64,000 nucleotides of DNA. Origin: Sinomonas notoginsengisoli (GTDB lineage Bacteria > Actinomycetota > Actinomycetes > Actinomycetales > Micrococcaceae). The stretch spans positions 349,869-413,868 of the forward strand of contig NZ_JAIZDP010000002.1 in the NCBI RefSeq assembly GCF_021554725.1, in the 5' to 3' direction. Below, piece by piece: positions 38,609 to 46,892 of this stretch. Below the pieces are notes generated by a model that saw nothing but the letters and a program-made list of their open reading frames with translations, did not search any database and was not told the DNA's origin. A program made the position numbers and the translations under genes. How positions within the stretch are numbered: position 1 is the stretch's first letter; each line of letters starts with the position of its first letter.

Positions 38609-39883
38609 ATGCCTACCGCCGCGCACCTCCACGCCCTGGACCTCGGCCGCTTCGTCGTGGCCTCGCCATCGAGCTTCCACGCCGCTGCAGAGGGTGGGCG
38701 CAGGCTCGCCGAGGCCGGCTTCGAGCTGCTGGACGAGGCGGCCGACTGGCCCATCGGCCCGGGTTGCCACGCGGTGGTCCGCGACGGTGCGCTCATCGCG
38801 TGGACTGTGCCCGACGGCGCCGGGCCCACCACTGGATTCCGCATCCTCGGGGCGCACACCGACTCCCCCTCCTTCAAGCTCAAGCCCAAGCCCACCACGG
38901 GCCGCCTCGGCTGGCTCCAGGCCGGTGTCGAGGTCTACGGCGGCCCCCTGCTGAACTCGTGGCTGGACCGGGAGCTGCGCCTCGCCGGTCGTCTCGTGAC
39001 GCACGACGGCGCGCAGCACCTCGTCGCCTCGGGCCCCCTCTTGCGCTTTCCGCAGCTCGCGATCCATCTCGACCGGGCCGTGAACGAGGGGCTCACGCTC
39101 GGAAAGCAGCAGCACATGAATCCCGTGTGGGGGCTCGGGGACCCGTCAACGGCAGATCTGGTCGGCCTGCTCGCGGAAGCTGCCGGCGTTGCGCCCGGGG
39201 AGGTGGGCGGCTTCGACGTGGTCGTGGCGGATACCCAGGAGCCTGCCGTGTTCGGCGGGGCCGGCGAGTTCTTCGCCTCGGGCCGTCTGGACAATCTCTC
39301 CTCGGTCCACGCGGGCCTCACCGCGCTCGCGAACGCTCGGGACAACGGCGGCGGCTCCATCGCGGTCCTCGCGGCCTTCGACCACGAGGAGGTCGGTTCC
39401 GGGTCCCGCTCCGGCGCGGCGGGCCCGTTCCTCGAGGACGTCCTGGCCCGCATCGGTGACGGCCTTGGCGCTTCTCCGACCGAGCGGCGTCGTGCGTTCG
39501 CCGCCTCTTGGCACGTCTCCGCCGACGCCGGGCACGCTGTCCACCCCAACTACGCCGAGCGGCATGACCCGGCCAACCTGCCGGTCCTCAACGGCGGCCC
39601 TCTGCTGAAGATCAACGCGAACCAGCGCTACGCGACTGACGCCCCGGGCGCGGCGCTGTGGGCCCGACTGTGCGCTGAGGCGGAGGTTCCGTACCAGGAG
39701 TTCGTCTCCAACAATGACGTCCCCTGTGGCTCCACGATCGGACCGCTCACCGCCACGCGGCTGGGAATCCGCACGGTGGACGTCGGCATCCCGCTCCTGT
39801 CGATGCACTCTGCGCGCGAGCTCGCAGGGGTGCAGGACCCGTGGCGGCTGTCCACAGTGGCGGAGCGGTTCTTCGCGGGCTGA
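38609..39883 (+). CDS. apeB: M18 family aspartyl aminopeptidase
   Basis: 424 residues, normal for M18. Zinc-ligand blocks are visible: GAHTDSPSFKLKP, FASGRLDNLSS, and FDHEEVGSGS, with DAGHAVHPNY and SMHSARELAG at the C-terminal end. It removes N-terminal acidic residues from peptides in the cytosol. Starts 23 bp after the amidotransferase stop. Its stop codon sits within a perfect hairpin that ends the unit. Confidence 0.93.
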   Translation: MPTAAHLHALDLGRFVVASPSSFHAAAEGGRRLAEAGFELLDEAADWPIGPGCHAVVRDGALIAWTVPDGAGPTTGFRILGAHTDSPSFKLKPKPTTGRLGWLQAGVEVYGGPLLNSWLDRELRLAGRLVTHDGAQHLVASGPLLRFPQLAIHLDRAVNEGLTLGKQQHMNPVWGLGDPSTADLVGLLAEAAGVAPGEVGGFDVVVADTQEPAVFGGAGEFFASGRLDNLSSVHAGLTALANARDNGGGSIAVLAAFDHEEVGSGSRSGAAGPFLEDVLARIGDGLGASPTERRRAFAASWHVSADAGHAVHPNYAERHDPANLPVLNGGPLLKINANQRYATDAPGAALWARLCAEAEVPYQEFVSNNDVPCGSTIGPLTATRLGIRTVDVGIPLLSMHSARELAGVQDPWRLSTVAERFFAG

Positions 39884-39905
39884 CGCTGGGGTTTCAGCCC
39901 GCGAA
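39872..39905. terminator. hairpin at the convergent junction
   Basis: TTCGCGGGCTGA (39872-39883, including the aminopeptidase TGA) pairs perfectly with 39894-39905 over a 10-nt loop. It lies 18 bp from the end of the convergent monooxygenase gene. Confidence 0.7.
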
Positions 39906-39923
39906 GAGTCGTGGGACACAGGG

Positions 39924-40196
39924 CTACTTGACGAGGTCGAACGTCTCGTAGGCCACGGGCTGCTCGCGGGACATCATCTCTTCGAGGAGGCCGGCCTTCT
40001 CGAACGCCGGGAAGAGGGTCTGCTCGAACGCCTTGCTCGCGTCGATGCTCTCCCATACATCCACGATCTGCACGCGTCCGTCGGGAAGCTCGCTTGCCGC
40101 ATGGAGGATCAGACCGGCGGGCTTGGGGTCGAGGACGGTCGGGACAGAGTCGTACTGGTCGCGCGTGTCGGCGTAGGAAACCATGGCTACTGGCAT
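39924..40196 (-). CDS. small ABM-fold monooxygenase/EthD-like protein
   Basis: 90 residues, typical size of dimeric alpha-beta-barrel (antibiotic biosynthesis monooxygenase-like) proteins. The blocks GLILHAASELPDGRVQIVDVWES and F(EQ)TLFPAFEKAG fit the fold. No cofactor motif is present in this family. The ATG at 40196 has GGAAGGT upstream. It is divergent from a TetR gene across an 87-bp gap that holds a palindromic operator, so it is probably that regulator's target. Confidence 0.7.
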   Translation of the reverse strand: MPVAMVSYADTRDQYDSVPTVLDPKPAGLILHAASELPDGRVQIVDVWESIDASKAFEQTLFPAFEKAGLLEEMMSREQPVAYETFDLVK

Positions 40197-40218
40197 GGGA
40201 ATCACCTTCCAGAGTCCT

Positions 40219-40241
40219 TCACTAGAGGTAGACTCTAGTGA
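40219..40241. promoter_or_regulatory. TetR-type operator
   Basis: A perfect 9-bp inverted repeat, TCACTAGAG-GTAGA-CTCTAGTGA, lies in the shared control region between the monooxygenase (-) and the TetR gene (+). Length and position suit autoregulation and control of both genes. Confidence 0.75.
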
Positions 40242-40283
40242 CTTACACCACATAGTGTGGGGCGAACTGGGAGGTGCGTCAAG

Positions 40284-40928
40284 ATGCCTGCGGGAGCAAG
40301 TTTCGAGGAGCCAGCAGGGCGCCGCGGGAAGGCCCGGCAGACCCGCCGGGCGATCGTCGCGGCGGCGGCGGCGCTCTTCGTCGAGAAGGGCTACACCGGG
40401 ACGCGGATGGCGGACATCGCGCGGGCTGCCGGCTATTCGGTCCAGACCGTCTACTTCGTCTTCCACACGAAGCCGGAGCTGCTCCAGGCCTGTTACGCCC
40501 GCGCGGTCCTGGGCGAGGACGACCCGCGGCCGCCGCAGGAACAGCCGTTCTACGCTGCGATGCTCGCCGCCACCAGCGGTGAGGAGCTGATCGGCCACTT
40601 TGCCTCCGGGAACGGCGAGATCCAGGCCCGGGCTGCCGGCATCGAGGAAGTGGCCAGAGAGGCTCGGCACGAGCCCGAGGCGCGGGCGGTCCGGGAATAC
40701 AACGAGGGGCTCCGCCGGGAAGGCTATGGCGAGATCATTGCGCTTCTCGATGAGCGCTTCGGCCTCCGCCCCGGCCTTGGCCGCGCGGAGGCCCTCGAAC
40801 TCCTCCTCATGTACGGCGGAGCCGGGCCGTTCAACGCCCTCGTGCGGGACGCCGGGTGGGAGCTGCCGAGGTTCGTCGCGTGGCTTCGGGCAGTCCTCGT
40901 CTACGAGCTGTTCAGCTCGCCAGATTGA
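40284..40928 (+). CDS. TetR family transcriptional regulator
   Basis: 214 residues. The HTH lies in ALFVEKGYTGTRMADIARAAGYSVQTVYFVFHTKPEL. The C-terminal ligand domain is all-helical and of unknown specificity. GGAGGTG precedes the ATG at 40284; an earlier start lacks such a site. The facing palindrome marks it as repressor of itself and the divergent monooxygenase. Its last 17 bases overlap the convergent DUF1345 gene. Confidence 0.9.
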   Translation: MPAGASFEEPAGRRGKARQTRRAIVAAAAALFVEKGYTGTRMADIARAAGYSVQTVYFVFHTKPELLQACYARAVLGEDDPRPPQEQPFYAAMLAATSGEELIGHFASGNGEIQARAAGIEEVAREARHEPEARAVREYNEGLRREGYGEIIALLDERFGLRPGLGRAEALELLLMYGGAGPFNALVRDAGWELPRFVAWLRAVLVYELFSSPD

Positions 40929-41637
40929 TCACGAGGTTGATCGTCGAGGCGAGGATCAGGGTCGCGAACACGTACGCGAGGATGCTGTGCTTGAGCGCCT
41001 CGGATCGCATGGCGTGGCTCGTGATCGCCGTGTCCGAGACCTGATAGGTCATCCCGAGGCTGAACGCCATGTACGCGAAGTCCGTGTACTGCGGAGGCTC
41101 ACTCTGATTGAAGTCGATCCCCCCGTCCGGATCTGCAACGTAGTAGATCTCGGTGTAGCGCAGGGTGAAGACCGTGTGCACGAGCAGCCACGACGCGCCG
41201 ACCACCGCGAGTGCGAGGAGGGCGTAGAGCACCTTCCCGCTGTCGGACTGGTTGCCCGAAACCAGGACGATCGCCACCGCGACGATCGCCGCGAGATTCG
41301 CACTCAAGAGCAGCACATCCCGACTGCGACGGCCAGGGTCTTCCTCGAGGGCATGCACCTTGGTCTTGACCGCATCCATCGGGATGACGCGGGACCATAC
41401 CCAGACGTCGTAGACGAGGGCCGCAGCGCCCCATCCGGCCGCGGGCGCGTGCCACCAGGAATTGAAGAGACCTGTCACGAGGAAGACTGCGATCCCGACC
41501 GCCACCATCGTCCACATGCGGTGGCGCGCGGTCCTGGCGCGCGCTGAGCGGGCGCGCGGCGTGTCCGCCTTCATGCCTCCGATCCCTGGGTTCGGCACTT
41601 CTTCCTCCACACGTTCTCGCGCCTGCGGATTGTCCAC
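40912..41637 (-). CDS. DUF1345 membrane protein
   Basis: 241 residues, about five membrane helices (44-62, 68-84, 112-130, 138-158, 215-238). The YTDFAYMAFSLGMTYQVSDT block is the DUF1345 signature. Function unknown. The first 40 residues are polar and basic, and a later start is possible. Its 3' end overlaps the TetR gene on the other strand. Confidence 0.85.
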   Translation of the reverse strand: MDNPQARERVEEEVPNPGIGGMKADTPRARSARARTARHRMWTMVAVGIAVFLVTGLFNSWWHAPAAGWGAAALVYDVWVWSRVIPMDAVKTKVHALEEDPGRRSRDVLLLSANLAAIVAVAIVLVSGNQSDSGKVLYALLALAVVGASWLLVHTVFTLRYTEIYYVADPDGGIDFNQSEPPQYTDFAYMAFSLGMTYQVSDTAITSHAMRSEALKHSILAYVFATLILASTINLVINLAS

Positions 41638-41780
41638 ATGCGCAGACTACGACGCACGACGGCGCCTCGTACCGCGTAGCGTTGAGCCTAGGACGGTTCA
41701 CCGGCCCGGTCGAGGCAGGCCCGCGCATCCGGTAGACTTGTGCAGTCTTTGCGCCAGCTCCCGGCTTCTGTCAGGGGAGG

Positions 41781-41826
41781 GCGTGTGGGCACGCACATGA
41801 ACCTCCTGTTGCGGAAAGACCGCAAC
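41781..41826 (+). promoter_or_regulatory. two-hairpin leader of the rpsF operon
   Basis: GCGTG-TGGG-CACGC (41781-41794) and GTTGCGG-AAAGA-CCGCAAC (41808-41826) precede the ribosome site AAGGAGGTG of rpsF. S6-S18 dimers autoregulate this operon through leader RNA in other bacteria; whether these hairpins are that element needs structural comparison. A TAGACT -10 candidate lies at 41731-41736. Confidence 0.4.
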
Positions 41827-41855
41827 CGCTTAGCCCGAAGGAGGTGGGTTCACAC

Positions 41856-42161
41856 ATGCGTCCATACGAACTGATGGTCCTCATCGACCCCGAGGTCGAC
41901 GAGCGCACGGTCCAGCAGTCGCTGGAGAAGTTCCTCTCTGTGATCACCACCGACGGTGGAACCGTCGACAAGGTGGACATCTGGGGACGCCGCCGTCTGT
42001 CCTACGAGATCAAGAAGAAGAACGAGGCGATCTACGCCGTCGTGAACTTCACCTCGGAGCCGGCCTCGGCGCAGGAGCTGGACCGCCAGCTCTCCCTCAA
42101 CGAGACGATCCTGCGCACCAAGATCATCCGCCCCGAGGACCAGAAGGTTTCCGCCAAGTAG
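41856..42161 (+). CDS. rpsF: 30S ribosomal protein S6
   Basis: 101 residues. [19 protein letters not shown] at the start and [19 protein letters not shown] are diagnostic. It binds S18 and 16S rRNA in the 30S platform. The ATG at 41856 has an excellent Shine-Dalgarno; four extra residues from 41844 are unlikely. First gene of rpsF-ssb-rpsR-rplI. Confidence 0.98.
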   Translation: MRPYELMVLIDPEVDERTVQQSLEKFLSVITTDGGTVDKVDIWGRRRLSYEIKKKNEAIYAVVNFTSEPASAQELDRQLSLNETILRTKIIRPEDQKVSAK

Positions 42162-42230
42162 TCTTGGCGTGAATCCCTCGATCTCAAGTACAACGATCTT
42201 CAGTACGCGTCGAACGAACCAGGAGGAAGC

Positions 42231-42845
42231 ATGGCAGGCGAGACCACCATTACGGTGATCGGCAATCTGACGAATGATCCCGAGCTGCGGTTCACCCCGT
42301 CCGGCTCGGCCGTCGCCAACTTCACCGTGGCCTCCACCCCGCGTACATTCGACCGTCAGGCGAATGAGTGGAAGGACGGGGAGACCCTGTTCCTGCGCGC
42401 GTCGATCTGGCGAGAGGCTGCCGAGAATGTCGCAGAGTCCCTGACGAAGGGCATGCGCGTGATCGTGTCTGGACGTCTGAAGAGCCGTTCGTACGAGACC
42501 AAGGAAGGCGAGAAGCGCACCGTCATCGAGCTCGAGGTCGACGAGATCGGCCCGAGCCTGCGCTACGCCTCCGCGAAGGTCAACCGCACCCAGCGCTCCG
42601 GCGGTCAGGGTGGCGGCAACTTCGGCGGCGGCCAGGGCGGGACTTTCGGTGGCGGCCAAGGCGGCAACTCCGGCGGCGGTAACGCTGGCGGAGGCTGGGG
42701 CGGCGGCCAGGGCTCTCAGGGCCAGGGCGGCAACTCCGGCGGCAGCTGGGGCGCCGGCCAGCAGCAGGACGACCCGTGGGCAACCCCGGGCGTCAGCAAT
42801 GCCGGCGGCTGGGGCAAAGGAAACGACTCCGAGCCCCCGTTCTGA
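42231..42845 (+). CDS. ssb: single-stranded DNA-binding protein
   Basis: 204 residues. The OB fold covers about 1-110 ([25 protein letters not shown]). A Gly/Gln/Asn-rich flexible linker follows (about 123-190), then the acidic protein-interaction tip SEPPF. It coats ssDNA and recruits replication and repair proteins. Location between rpsF and rpsR is the normal one. Confidence 0.97.
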   Translation: MAGETTITVIGNLTNDPELRFTPSGSAVANFTVASTPRTFDRQANEWKDGETLFLRASIWREAAENVAESLTKGMRVIVSGRLKSRSYETKEGEKRTVIELEVDEIGPSLRYASAKVNRTQRSGGQGGGNFGGGQGGTFGGGQGGNSGGGNAGGGWGGGQGSQGQGGNSGGSWGAGQQQDDPWATPGVSNAGGWGKGNDSEPPF

Positions 42846-42873
42846 TCGGTCCTTCCACTACATCATCAACCAT

Positions 42874-42893
42874 CCCGTGGCTCCCGCCACGGG
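42874..42893 (+). promoter_or_regulatory. hairpin before rpsR
   Basis: CCCGTGGC-TCCC-GCCACGGG, an 8-bp stem in the ssb-rpsR gap, 24 bp before the rpsR start. It could attenuate, process or stabilise the operon mRNA. Confidence 0.4.
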
Positions 42894-42917
42894 CTCCAGA
42901 GACTAAGGAGCTCCACG

Positions 42918-43157
42918 ATGGCCAAGGCTGAAATCCGTAAGCCGAAACCAAAGTCCAACCCCTTGAAGGCCGCTGACATCACTGTCATCGACTACAAGGA
43001 CGTCGCCCTGCTGCGCAAGTTCATCTCGGACCGCGGCAAGATCCGCGCCCGCCGGGTGACCGGCGTGTCCGTGCAGGAGCAGCGCAAGATCGCCCAGGCG
43101 ATCAAGAACGCCCGTGAGGTCGCTCTGCTCCCCTACTCCGGCGCTGGCCGCGGCTGA
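42918..43157 (+). CDS. rpsR: 30S ribosomal protein S18
   Basis: 79 residues; [26 protein letters not shown] is the S18 core and the C-terminus [10 protein letters not shown] is typical. No CxxC zinc motif is present, so this is a zinc-independent (C-minus) form at this locus. Partner of S6; 17 bp before rplI. Confidence 0.97.
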   Translation: MAKAEIRKPKPKSNPLKAADITVIDYKDVALLRKFISDRGKIRARRVTGVSVQEQRKIAQAIKNAREVALLPYSGAGRG

Positions 43158-43174
43158 GAAGGGAAGCAAATTTC

Positions 43175-43627
43175 ATGGCAAAGCTCATTCTGACGAACGA
43201 GGTGACTGGTCTCGGCTCTGCCGGTGACGTCGTCGAGGTCAAGGACGGCTACGCGCGCAACTACCTCCTTCCCCGCGGCTTCGCCGTCACGTGGACGCGA
43301 GGTGGCGAGAAGCAGGTCGAGCAGATCCGCGCCGCTCGCGAGGCCCGCGCCCACAAGACGCTCGAGGCGGCCCAGGCGCAGGCAGCTGCCCTTGCCGGCA
43401 AGCCCGTGCGCCTTGAGGTCAAGGCCGGCAAGGAGGGTCGCCTGTTTGGCACCGTCCGCGCCGAGGCCGTTGCCGGTGCTGTCGAGGCCGCTGGCCTGGG
43501 CGCCATCGACAAGCGCAAGGTGGTCATTCCCGGCCACATCAAGTCCACCGGCAAGTACGAGGTCTCCGTGCGCCTGCACGACGAGGTCTCCGCGGTGGTC
43601 AACCTCGAGGTTGTCCCCGCCAAGTAG
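43175..43627 (+). CDS. rplI: 50S ribosomal protein L9
   Basis: 150 residues. N-domain [24 protein letters not shown], a long connecting helix rich in Ala/Glu/Lys, and the C-domain ending [19 protein letters not shown]. It binds 23S rRNA at the L1 stalk base. Last gene of the cluster, closed by a strong terminator 40 bp later. Confidence 0.98.
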   Translation: MAKLILTNEVTGLGSAGDVVEVKDGYARNYLLPRGFAVTWTRGGEKQVEQIRAAREARAHKTLEAAQAQAAALAGKPVRLEVKAGKEGRLFGTVRAEAVAGAVEAAGLGAIDKRKVVIPGHIKSTGKYEVSVRLHDEVSAVVNLEVVPAK

Positions 43628-43666
43628 TCGCGATGCGCTGTCCGTCCCGCAGGGGACGGTCGGACT

Positions 43667-43702
43667 CGAAGGCCCCTTCCGCATCCGTGGAAGGGGCCTT
43701 CG
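43667..43702 (+). terminator. terminator of the rpsF-rplI operon
   Basis: A perfect 14-bp stem, CGAAGGCCCCTTCC (43667-43680) with 43689-43702, over an 8-nt loop. No T tract, but the stability and position are convincing. Confidence 0.85.
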
Positions 43703-43750
43703 CCGTGCCTGCGGGAATACCCTCCCACGGGGAGGTGTTGGGGAGACTAG

Positions 43751-44479
43751 ATGCAAACGCATGAATCTCCGACTAAGACAGGGGCTATGGCAGAGAACAC
43801 CACCATCGTCGTCATCTCCGCGGGACTCGGGGTCCCCTCGTCGAGCCGCCTGCTCGCAGACCAGCTCTCCGCCGCCGTCGAGAGGCTCGCGCCCGCGGCC
43901 GGCCTGGCGCCCGCGGTGACCACGCTCGAGCTGCGTGACCTCGCGGTGGACATCGCGAACAACTTCGTCACGGGATATGCGGCGCCGAACCTCGCCGAGG
44001 CCATCGCCGCAGTCGAGCGCGCGGATGCCATCATCGCCGTGAGCCCGGTCTTCTCGTCAAGCTACAGCGGCCTGTTCAAGTCGTTCATCGACGTCCTCGA
44101 GCCGCGCTCACTCGAGGGCAAGATCGTCCTTCTGGCAGCGACAGGTGGCTCTGCACGCCACAGCCTCATGCTGGACTTCGCGATGCGCCCCCTGTTCAGC
44201 TATCTCCGCACCAGGATCCTGCCCACCGCCGTGTTCGCGGCCCCCACAGACTGGGGCCAGGGTGATGGCACTGTGGCGGACCGCGCGAGCGGCGGATTGA
44301 CTGCCCGCATCGAGCGCGCCTCGACCGAGCTCGTCCAGGAACTCTCGCGTGAGCATGGAATCGGGGGCGTGGGCGCTGCTGGCGCCGCTGCAGGAGCCCC
44401 GCTGCCCAAGGTCGCCACCCGTCCCGAGGACAAGTCCTTCGAAGAGCTCCTCGCGGATCTGACCGGACCGCGCGCTTAG
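43751..44479 (+). CDS. NADPH-dependent FMN reductase
   Basis: 242 residues with a flavodoxin-like fold: phosphate-binding GLGVPSSSRLLAD, then VSPVFSSSYSGLFKSFIDVL, and LAATGGSARHSLMLDFAMRPLF, typical of the CE1759/MsuE-type reductases that supply reduced flavin to two-component monooxygenases. It could serve the FMN monooxygenase at 31301, though the two are 11 kb apart. GGGGAG precedes the ATG at 43751; ATG 43787 is an alternative. Confidence 0.88.
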   Translation: MQTHESPTKTGAMAENTTIVVISAGLGVPSSSRLLADQLSAAVERLAPAAGLAPAVTTLELRDLAVDIANNFVTGYAAPNLAEAIAAVERADAIIAVSPVFSSSYSGLFKSFIDVLEPRSLEGKIVLLAATGGSARHSLMLDFAMRPLFSYLRTRILPTAVFAAPTDWGQGDGTVADRASGGLTARIERASTELVQELSREHGIGGVGAAGAAAGAPLPKVATRPEDKSFEELLADLTGPRA

Positions 44480-44496
44480 CCGCACACTCCCCCACT

Positions 44497-44558
44497 GTCT
44501 GGAGGTCATCCCCTGGCGGTCACCTTCCGCGGTGGCCATCAGGGGGTGGCCTCCAGAC
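44497..44558. repeat. long intergenic palindrome 2
   Basis: GTCTGGAGGTCATCCCC (44497-44513) pairs with 44542-44558 at 15 of 17 positions. The mismatches can form G-U pairs in RNA, and an inner TGGC/GCCA stem extends the hairpin. It sits between the FMN reductase and dipeptidase genes, resembling in form the palindromes at 20177 and 51927. Confidence 0.7.
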
Positions 44559-44571
44559 GTACGATGGCGGG

Positions 44572-45729
44572 ATGCAGCCAGCGCCCCGTGCTTCCGGTGC
44601 CCCGGTCTCCGTCCCCGTTTTCGATGGACACAACGACCTCCCCTGGGCCCTCCGCCAGGATTTCGCGTACGACGTCGTCGCGGCGGGGCTCGGTGCAGGC
44701 CAGCCCCGGCTCCACACGGACATCCCGCGGCTGCGCGCTGGCGGAGTCGGAGCCCAGTTCTGGTCCGTCTTCGTCCCCTCGACCCTGGGCCCCGCAGATG
44801 CGGTCGTCGCGACCCTCGAGCAGATCGACTGCGTGCACCGCATCGTCACCGCGCACCCCGGCACGTTCGAGCCGGCGACCTCGGCCGCCCAGGTGCGTGC
44901 CGCCGTCGGGCGGGGCAGGATCGCCTCACTCATGGGCGCCGAGGGCGGCCACAGCATCGCCGGCTCACTGGGCGTCCTGCGGATGCTTGCGCGGCTGGGC
45001 GTGCGCTACATGACCCTCACGCACAATGACGATGTCCCCTGGGCCTGTTCAGCCACCGGAGCGGCCATGGAGCGCGGCGAGGACACTGGGCTGACGGAGT
45101 TCGGGCGCGAGGTCGTGGCCGAGATGAACCGCGTCGGCATGCTCGTGGACCTCTCTCACGTCTCGCCGCGGACCATGGTGGACGCCCTCGAGGCGACACA
45201 TGAGCCTGTGGTCTTCTCGCACTCGTCTGCGCGCGCCGTCTGCGACCACCCGCGCAACGTCCCGGACCATGTGCTCGAGCATCTCCCAGGCAACGGCGGA
45301 ATCCTCATGGTCACGTTCGTTCCGAAGTTCGTCTCCGAGGCGTGCCGAGAGCATGCCCTCGCCGTCAGGGACATCCGCAGGGCGCTGGGCCTCCCCACGG
45401 GCTTCCACGACGTCGCGCCCGAGGAAGACCCAGCGGCCGCAGACGAGTTCGTCGCCTGGTCGGTGGCCAACCCCGCGCCCGAGGCAACCATTGCCGACGT
45501 CGTGCGCCACCTCGAACATGCCCGTGAGGTAGTCGGCCCGAAGCACCTCGGGCTCGGCGGCGACTTCGACGGGACCGTCGACCTCCCGGTCGGGATGGAC
45601 GGTGTGTCCGGCTACGCCCCGCTGCTCGACGCACTGGACGAGCGGGGCTGGGCGCGGGAGGATCTCGAGGCGCTGTGCTGGGGCAACGCGCTCCGCGTCC
45701 TCGAGGCGGCCGAGGTTTCCGCAGGCTAG
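44572..45729 (+). CDS. membrane dipeptidase (M19 family)
   Basis: 385 residues. The zinc ligands start with FDGHNDLPW (H20, D22), followed by GAEGGHSI, the bridging glutamate, then VDLSHVSP and FSHSSARAVCDHPRN, and LGGDFDG near the end. It cleaves dipeptides, including D-amino-acid forms. No signal peptide, so it is probably cytosolic. Starts 13 bp after the palindrome. Confidence 0.92.
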   Translation: MQPAPRASGAPVSVPVFDGHNDLPWALRQDFAYDVVAAGLGAGQPRLHTDIPRLRAGGVGAQFWSVFVPSTLGPADAVVATLEQIDCVHRIVTAHPGTFEPATSAAQVRAAVGRGRIASLMGAEGGHSIAGSLGVLRMLARLGVRYMTLTHNDDVPWACSATGAAMERGEDTGLTEFGREVVAEMNRVGMLVDLSHVSPRTMVDALEATHEPVVFSHSSARAVCDHPRNVPDHVLEHLPGNGGILMVTFVPKFVSEACREHALAVRDIRRALGLPTGFHDVAPEEDPAAADEFVAWSVANPAPEATIADVVRHLEHAREVVGPKHLGLGGDFDGTVDLPVGMDGVSGYAPLLDALDERGWAREDLEALCWGNALRVLEAAEVSAG

Positions 45730-45745
45730 CTGCGCAGGTGGGCGG

Positions 45746-46402
45746 CTAGAGCAGCGCGACGAAGGCGCGGGCATCCTCGAGGCTGATGTCCGAGTGGCGG
45801 TGGAGCATCTGTGCCGCATCCTCGGCGTCCCCGATCTGCGCCAGGGATTTGATCTCGCCGTAGATCTCGTCGTTGAGCATATTGGACGCGACCTCGAGGG
45901 TCTGCCGCCCATTGCTCACGATCGCGCGGTAGCGGTAGGGGAAGCGCTGTGGCCGCGGCCTGTTAGCCCCGGTTCGCTGCTCGTCGCGCGTCGGGGGCAC
46001 CGCCTCGGCACGCCCGCCCTGGCCACGCGTTCCTGCCGGCGTCTCCGGCTTCGGTGTGGGCTGCTGCGGTGCAGCTCCCCCTTTCGGGGCCGCGTCGCCT
46101 CGGAAAGGCTGAGGGTACCGGTCCAGGAGGATGACGGCGTTGCGGGCATCCACGAGGCCTACACTCGTCGCCTCGCGGTAGGCCCCGATCGCCTGGACGG
46201 TGAGGCCGCGCGCGATGAGCGAGTAGATGGCTCGGTGCTGGGCTTCCGTGAGCCGGGCGGCAGCCGACGCTGCGGCGTCCGGCCCCGCTGTCGGCGCGCT
46301 CTCGAGGGAGGTCTTGCTGCGCCGCGCGCCTGCACGGAGCACTAGGACGACTATGGCGGCAACGACCAGGAGGATCAGGAGCGGGGGCAGCAGGTTTTCC
46401 AT
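45746..46402 (-). CDS. membrane-anchored hypothetical protein with repeated L7/L12-C-like segments
   Basis: 218 residues with an N-terminal signal-anchor helix (5-25). Two helical segments, LTEAQHRAIYSLIARGLTVQAIGAYREATSVGLVDARNAV and IKSLAQIGDAEDAAQMLHRHSDISLEDARAFVALL, resemble the ribosomal L7/L12 C-terminal motif (xREATGLGLxEAK). They are split by a Pro-rich linker. Function unknown. Divergent from dnaB; two CRP/GlxR-like sites lie 117-154 bp upstream of its start. Confidence 0.65.
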   Translation of the reverse strand: MENLLPPLLILLVVAAIVVLVLRAGARRSKTSLESAPTAGPDAAASAAARLTEAQHRAIYSLIARGLTVQAIGAYREATSVGLVDARNAVILLDRYPQPFRGDAAPKGGAAPQQPTPKPETPAGTRGQGGRAEAVPPTRDEQRTGANRPRPQRFPYRYRAIVSNGRQTLEVASNMLNDEIYGEIKSLAQIGDAEDAAQMLHRHSDISLEDARAFVALL

Positions 46403-46518
46403 CGGTGCTTCTCGAGAGGCGGAGCGGGCAGTTCAAGCGTAGTGCCTGTGCTGCGGCTGTCGCGAGGGGACCCATATATGTCTGAAGGCGCATCGCCGTG
46501 CCACTTCAACCCGAGATA

Positions 46519-46556
46519 TGTGCTGCGGATCACATAAATATGTGGCACAGATCACA
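46519..46556. promoter_or_regulatory. tandem CRP/GlxR-like sites
   Basis: TGTGCTGCGGATCACA (46519-46534) and TGTGGCACAGATCACA (46541-46556) each match TGTGA-N6-TCACA at 9 of 10 fixed bases. Centres are 22 bp apart, two helical turns, so two dimers would bind the same face. They sit between the divergent small membrane-protein gene and dnaB. Confidence 0.65.
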
Positions 46557-46614
46557 CAAATGCGCCGTAGATGAATGAGAACACATCTGTTTGCCAAACC
46601 GGGCCGCTAGGAGC

Positions 46615-46771
46615 TGTGGATTGCTCCTGTGGACAGATTTTTTTGATCCACAGCTTGTCAACTTCGTTTCCGCAGATCAGCAGGGAGTTTTGAGACGCCC
46701 CCCAAAGTTTTCCACAGTTGTCCACAGCTTCTGCGAACATCCAAGCATGGGTTTCCCACACGTTGTCCACA
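46615..46771. promoter_or_regulatory. DnaA-box cluster upstream of dnaB
   Basis: Perfect TTGTCCACA boxes at 46718-46726 and 46763-46771, plus close variants TGTGGATTG (46615), TGTGGACAG (46628), TGATCCACA (46644) and TTTTCCACA (46708). Six related nonamers in 157 bp are far above chance. They may let DnaA regulate dnaB or act as a DnaA-titration or reactivation locus. Confidence 0.7.
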
Positions 46772-46892
46772 GTAGGGGTGGACAGTGGGCTTCACGGTTG
46801 TCGGTAAGGGCCGATACGGTGTGCTCGTCCCTCCGGGGGAGCTGTGCAGGGTTGCCTTCCCGGATGATTGCCAAGCGTCCGAGGTGTTGCCT

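Noticed and set aside
40257..40283. earlier start of the TetR gene at 40284
   Set aside because: Would run through the ribosome site GGAGGTG that serves the ATG at 40284.
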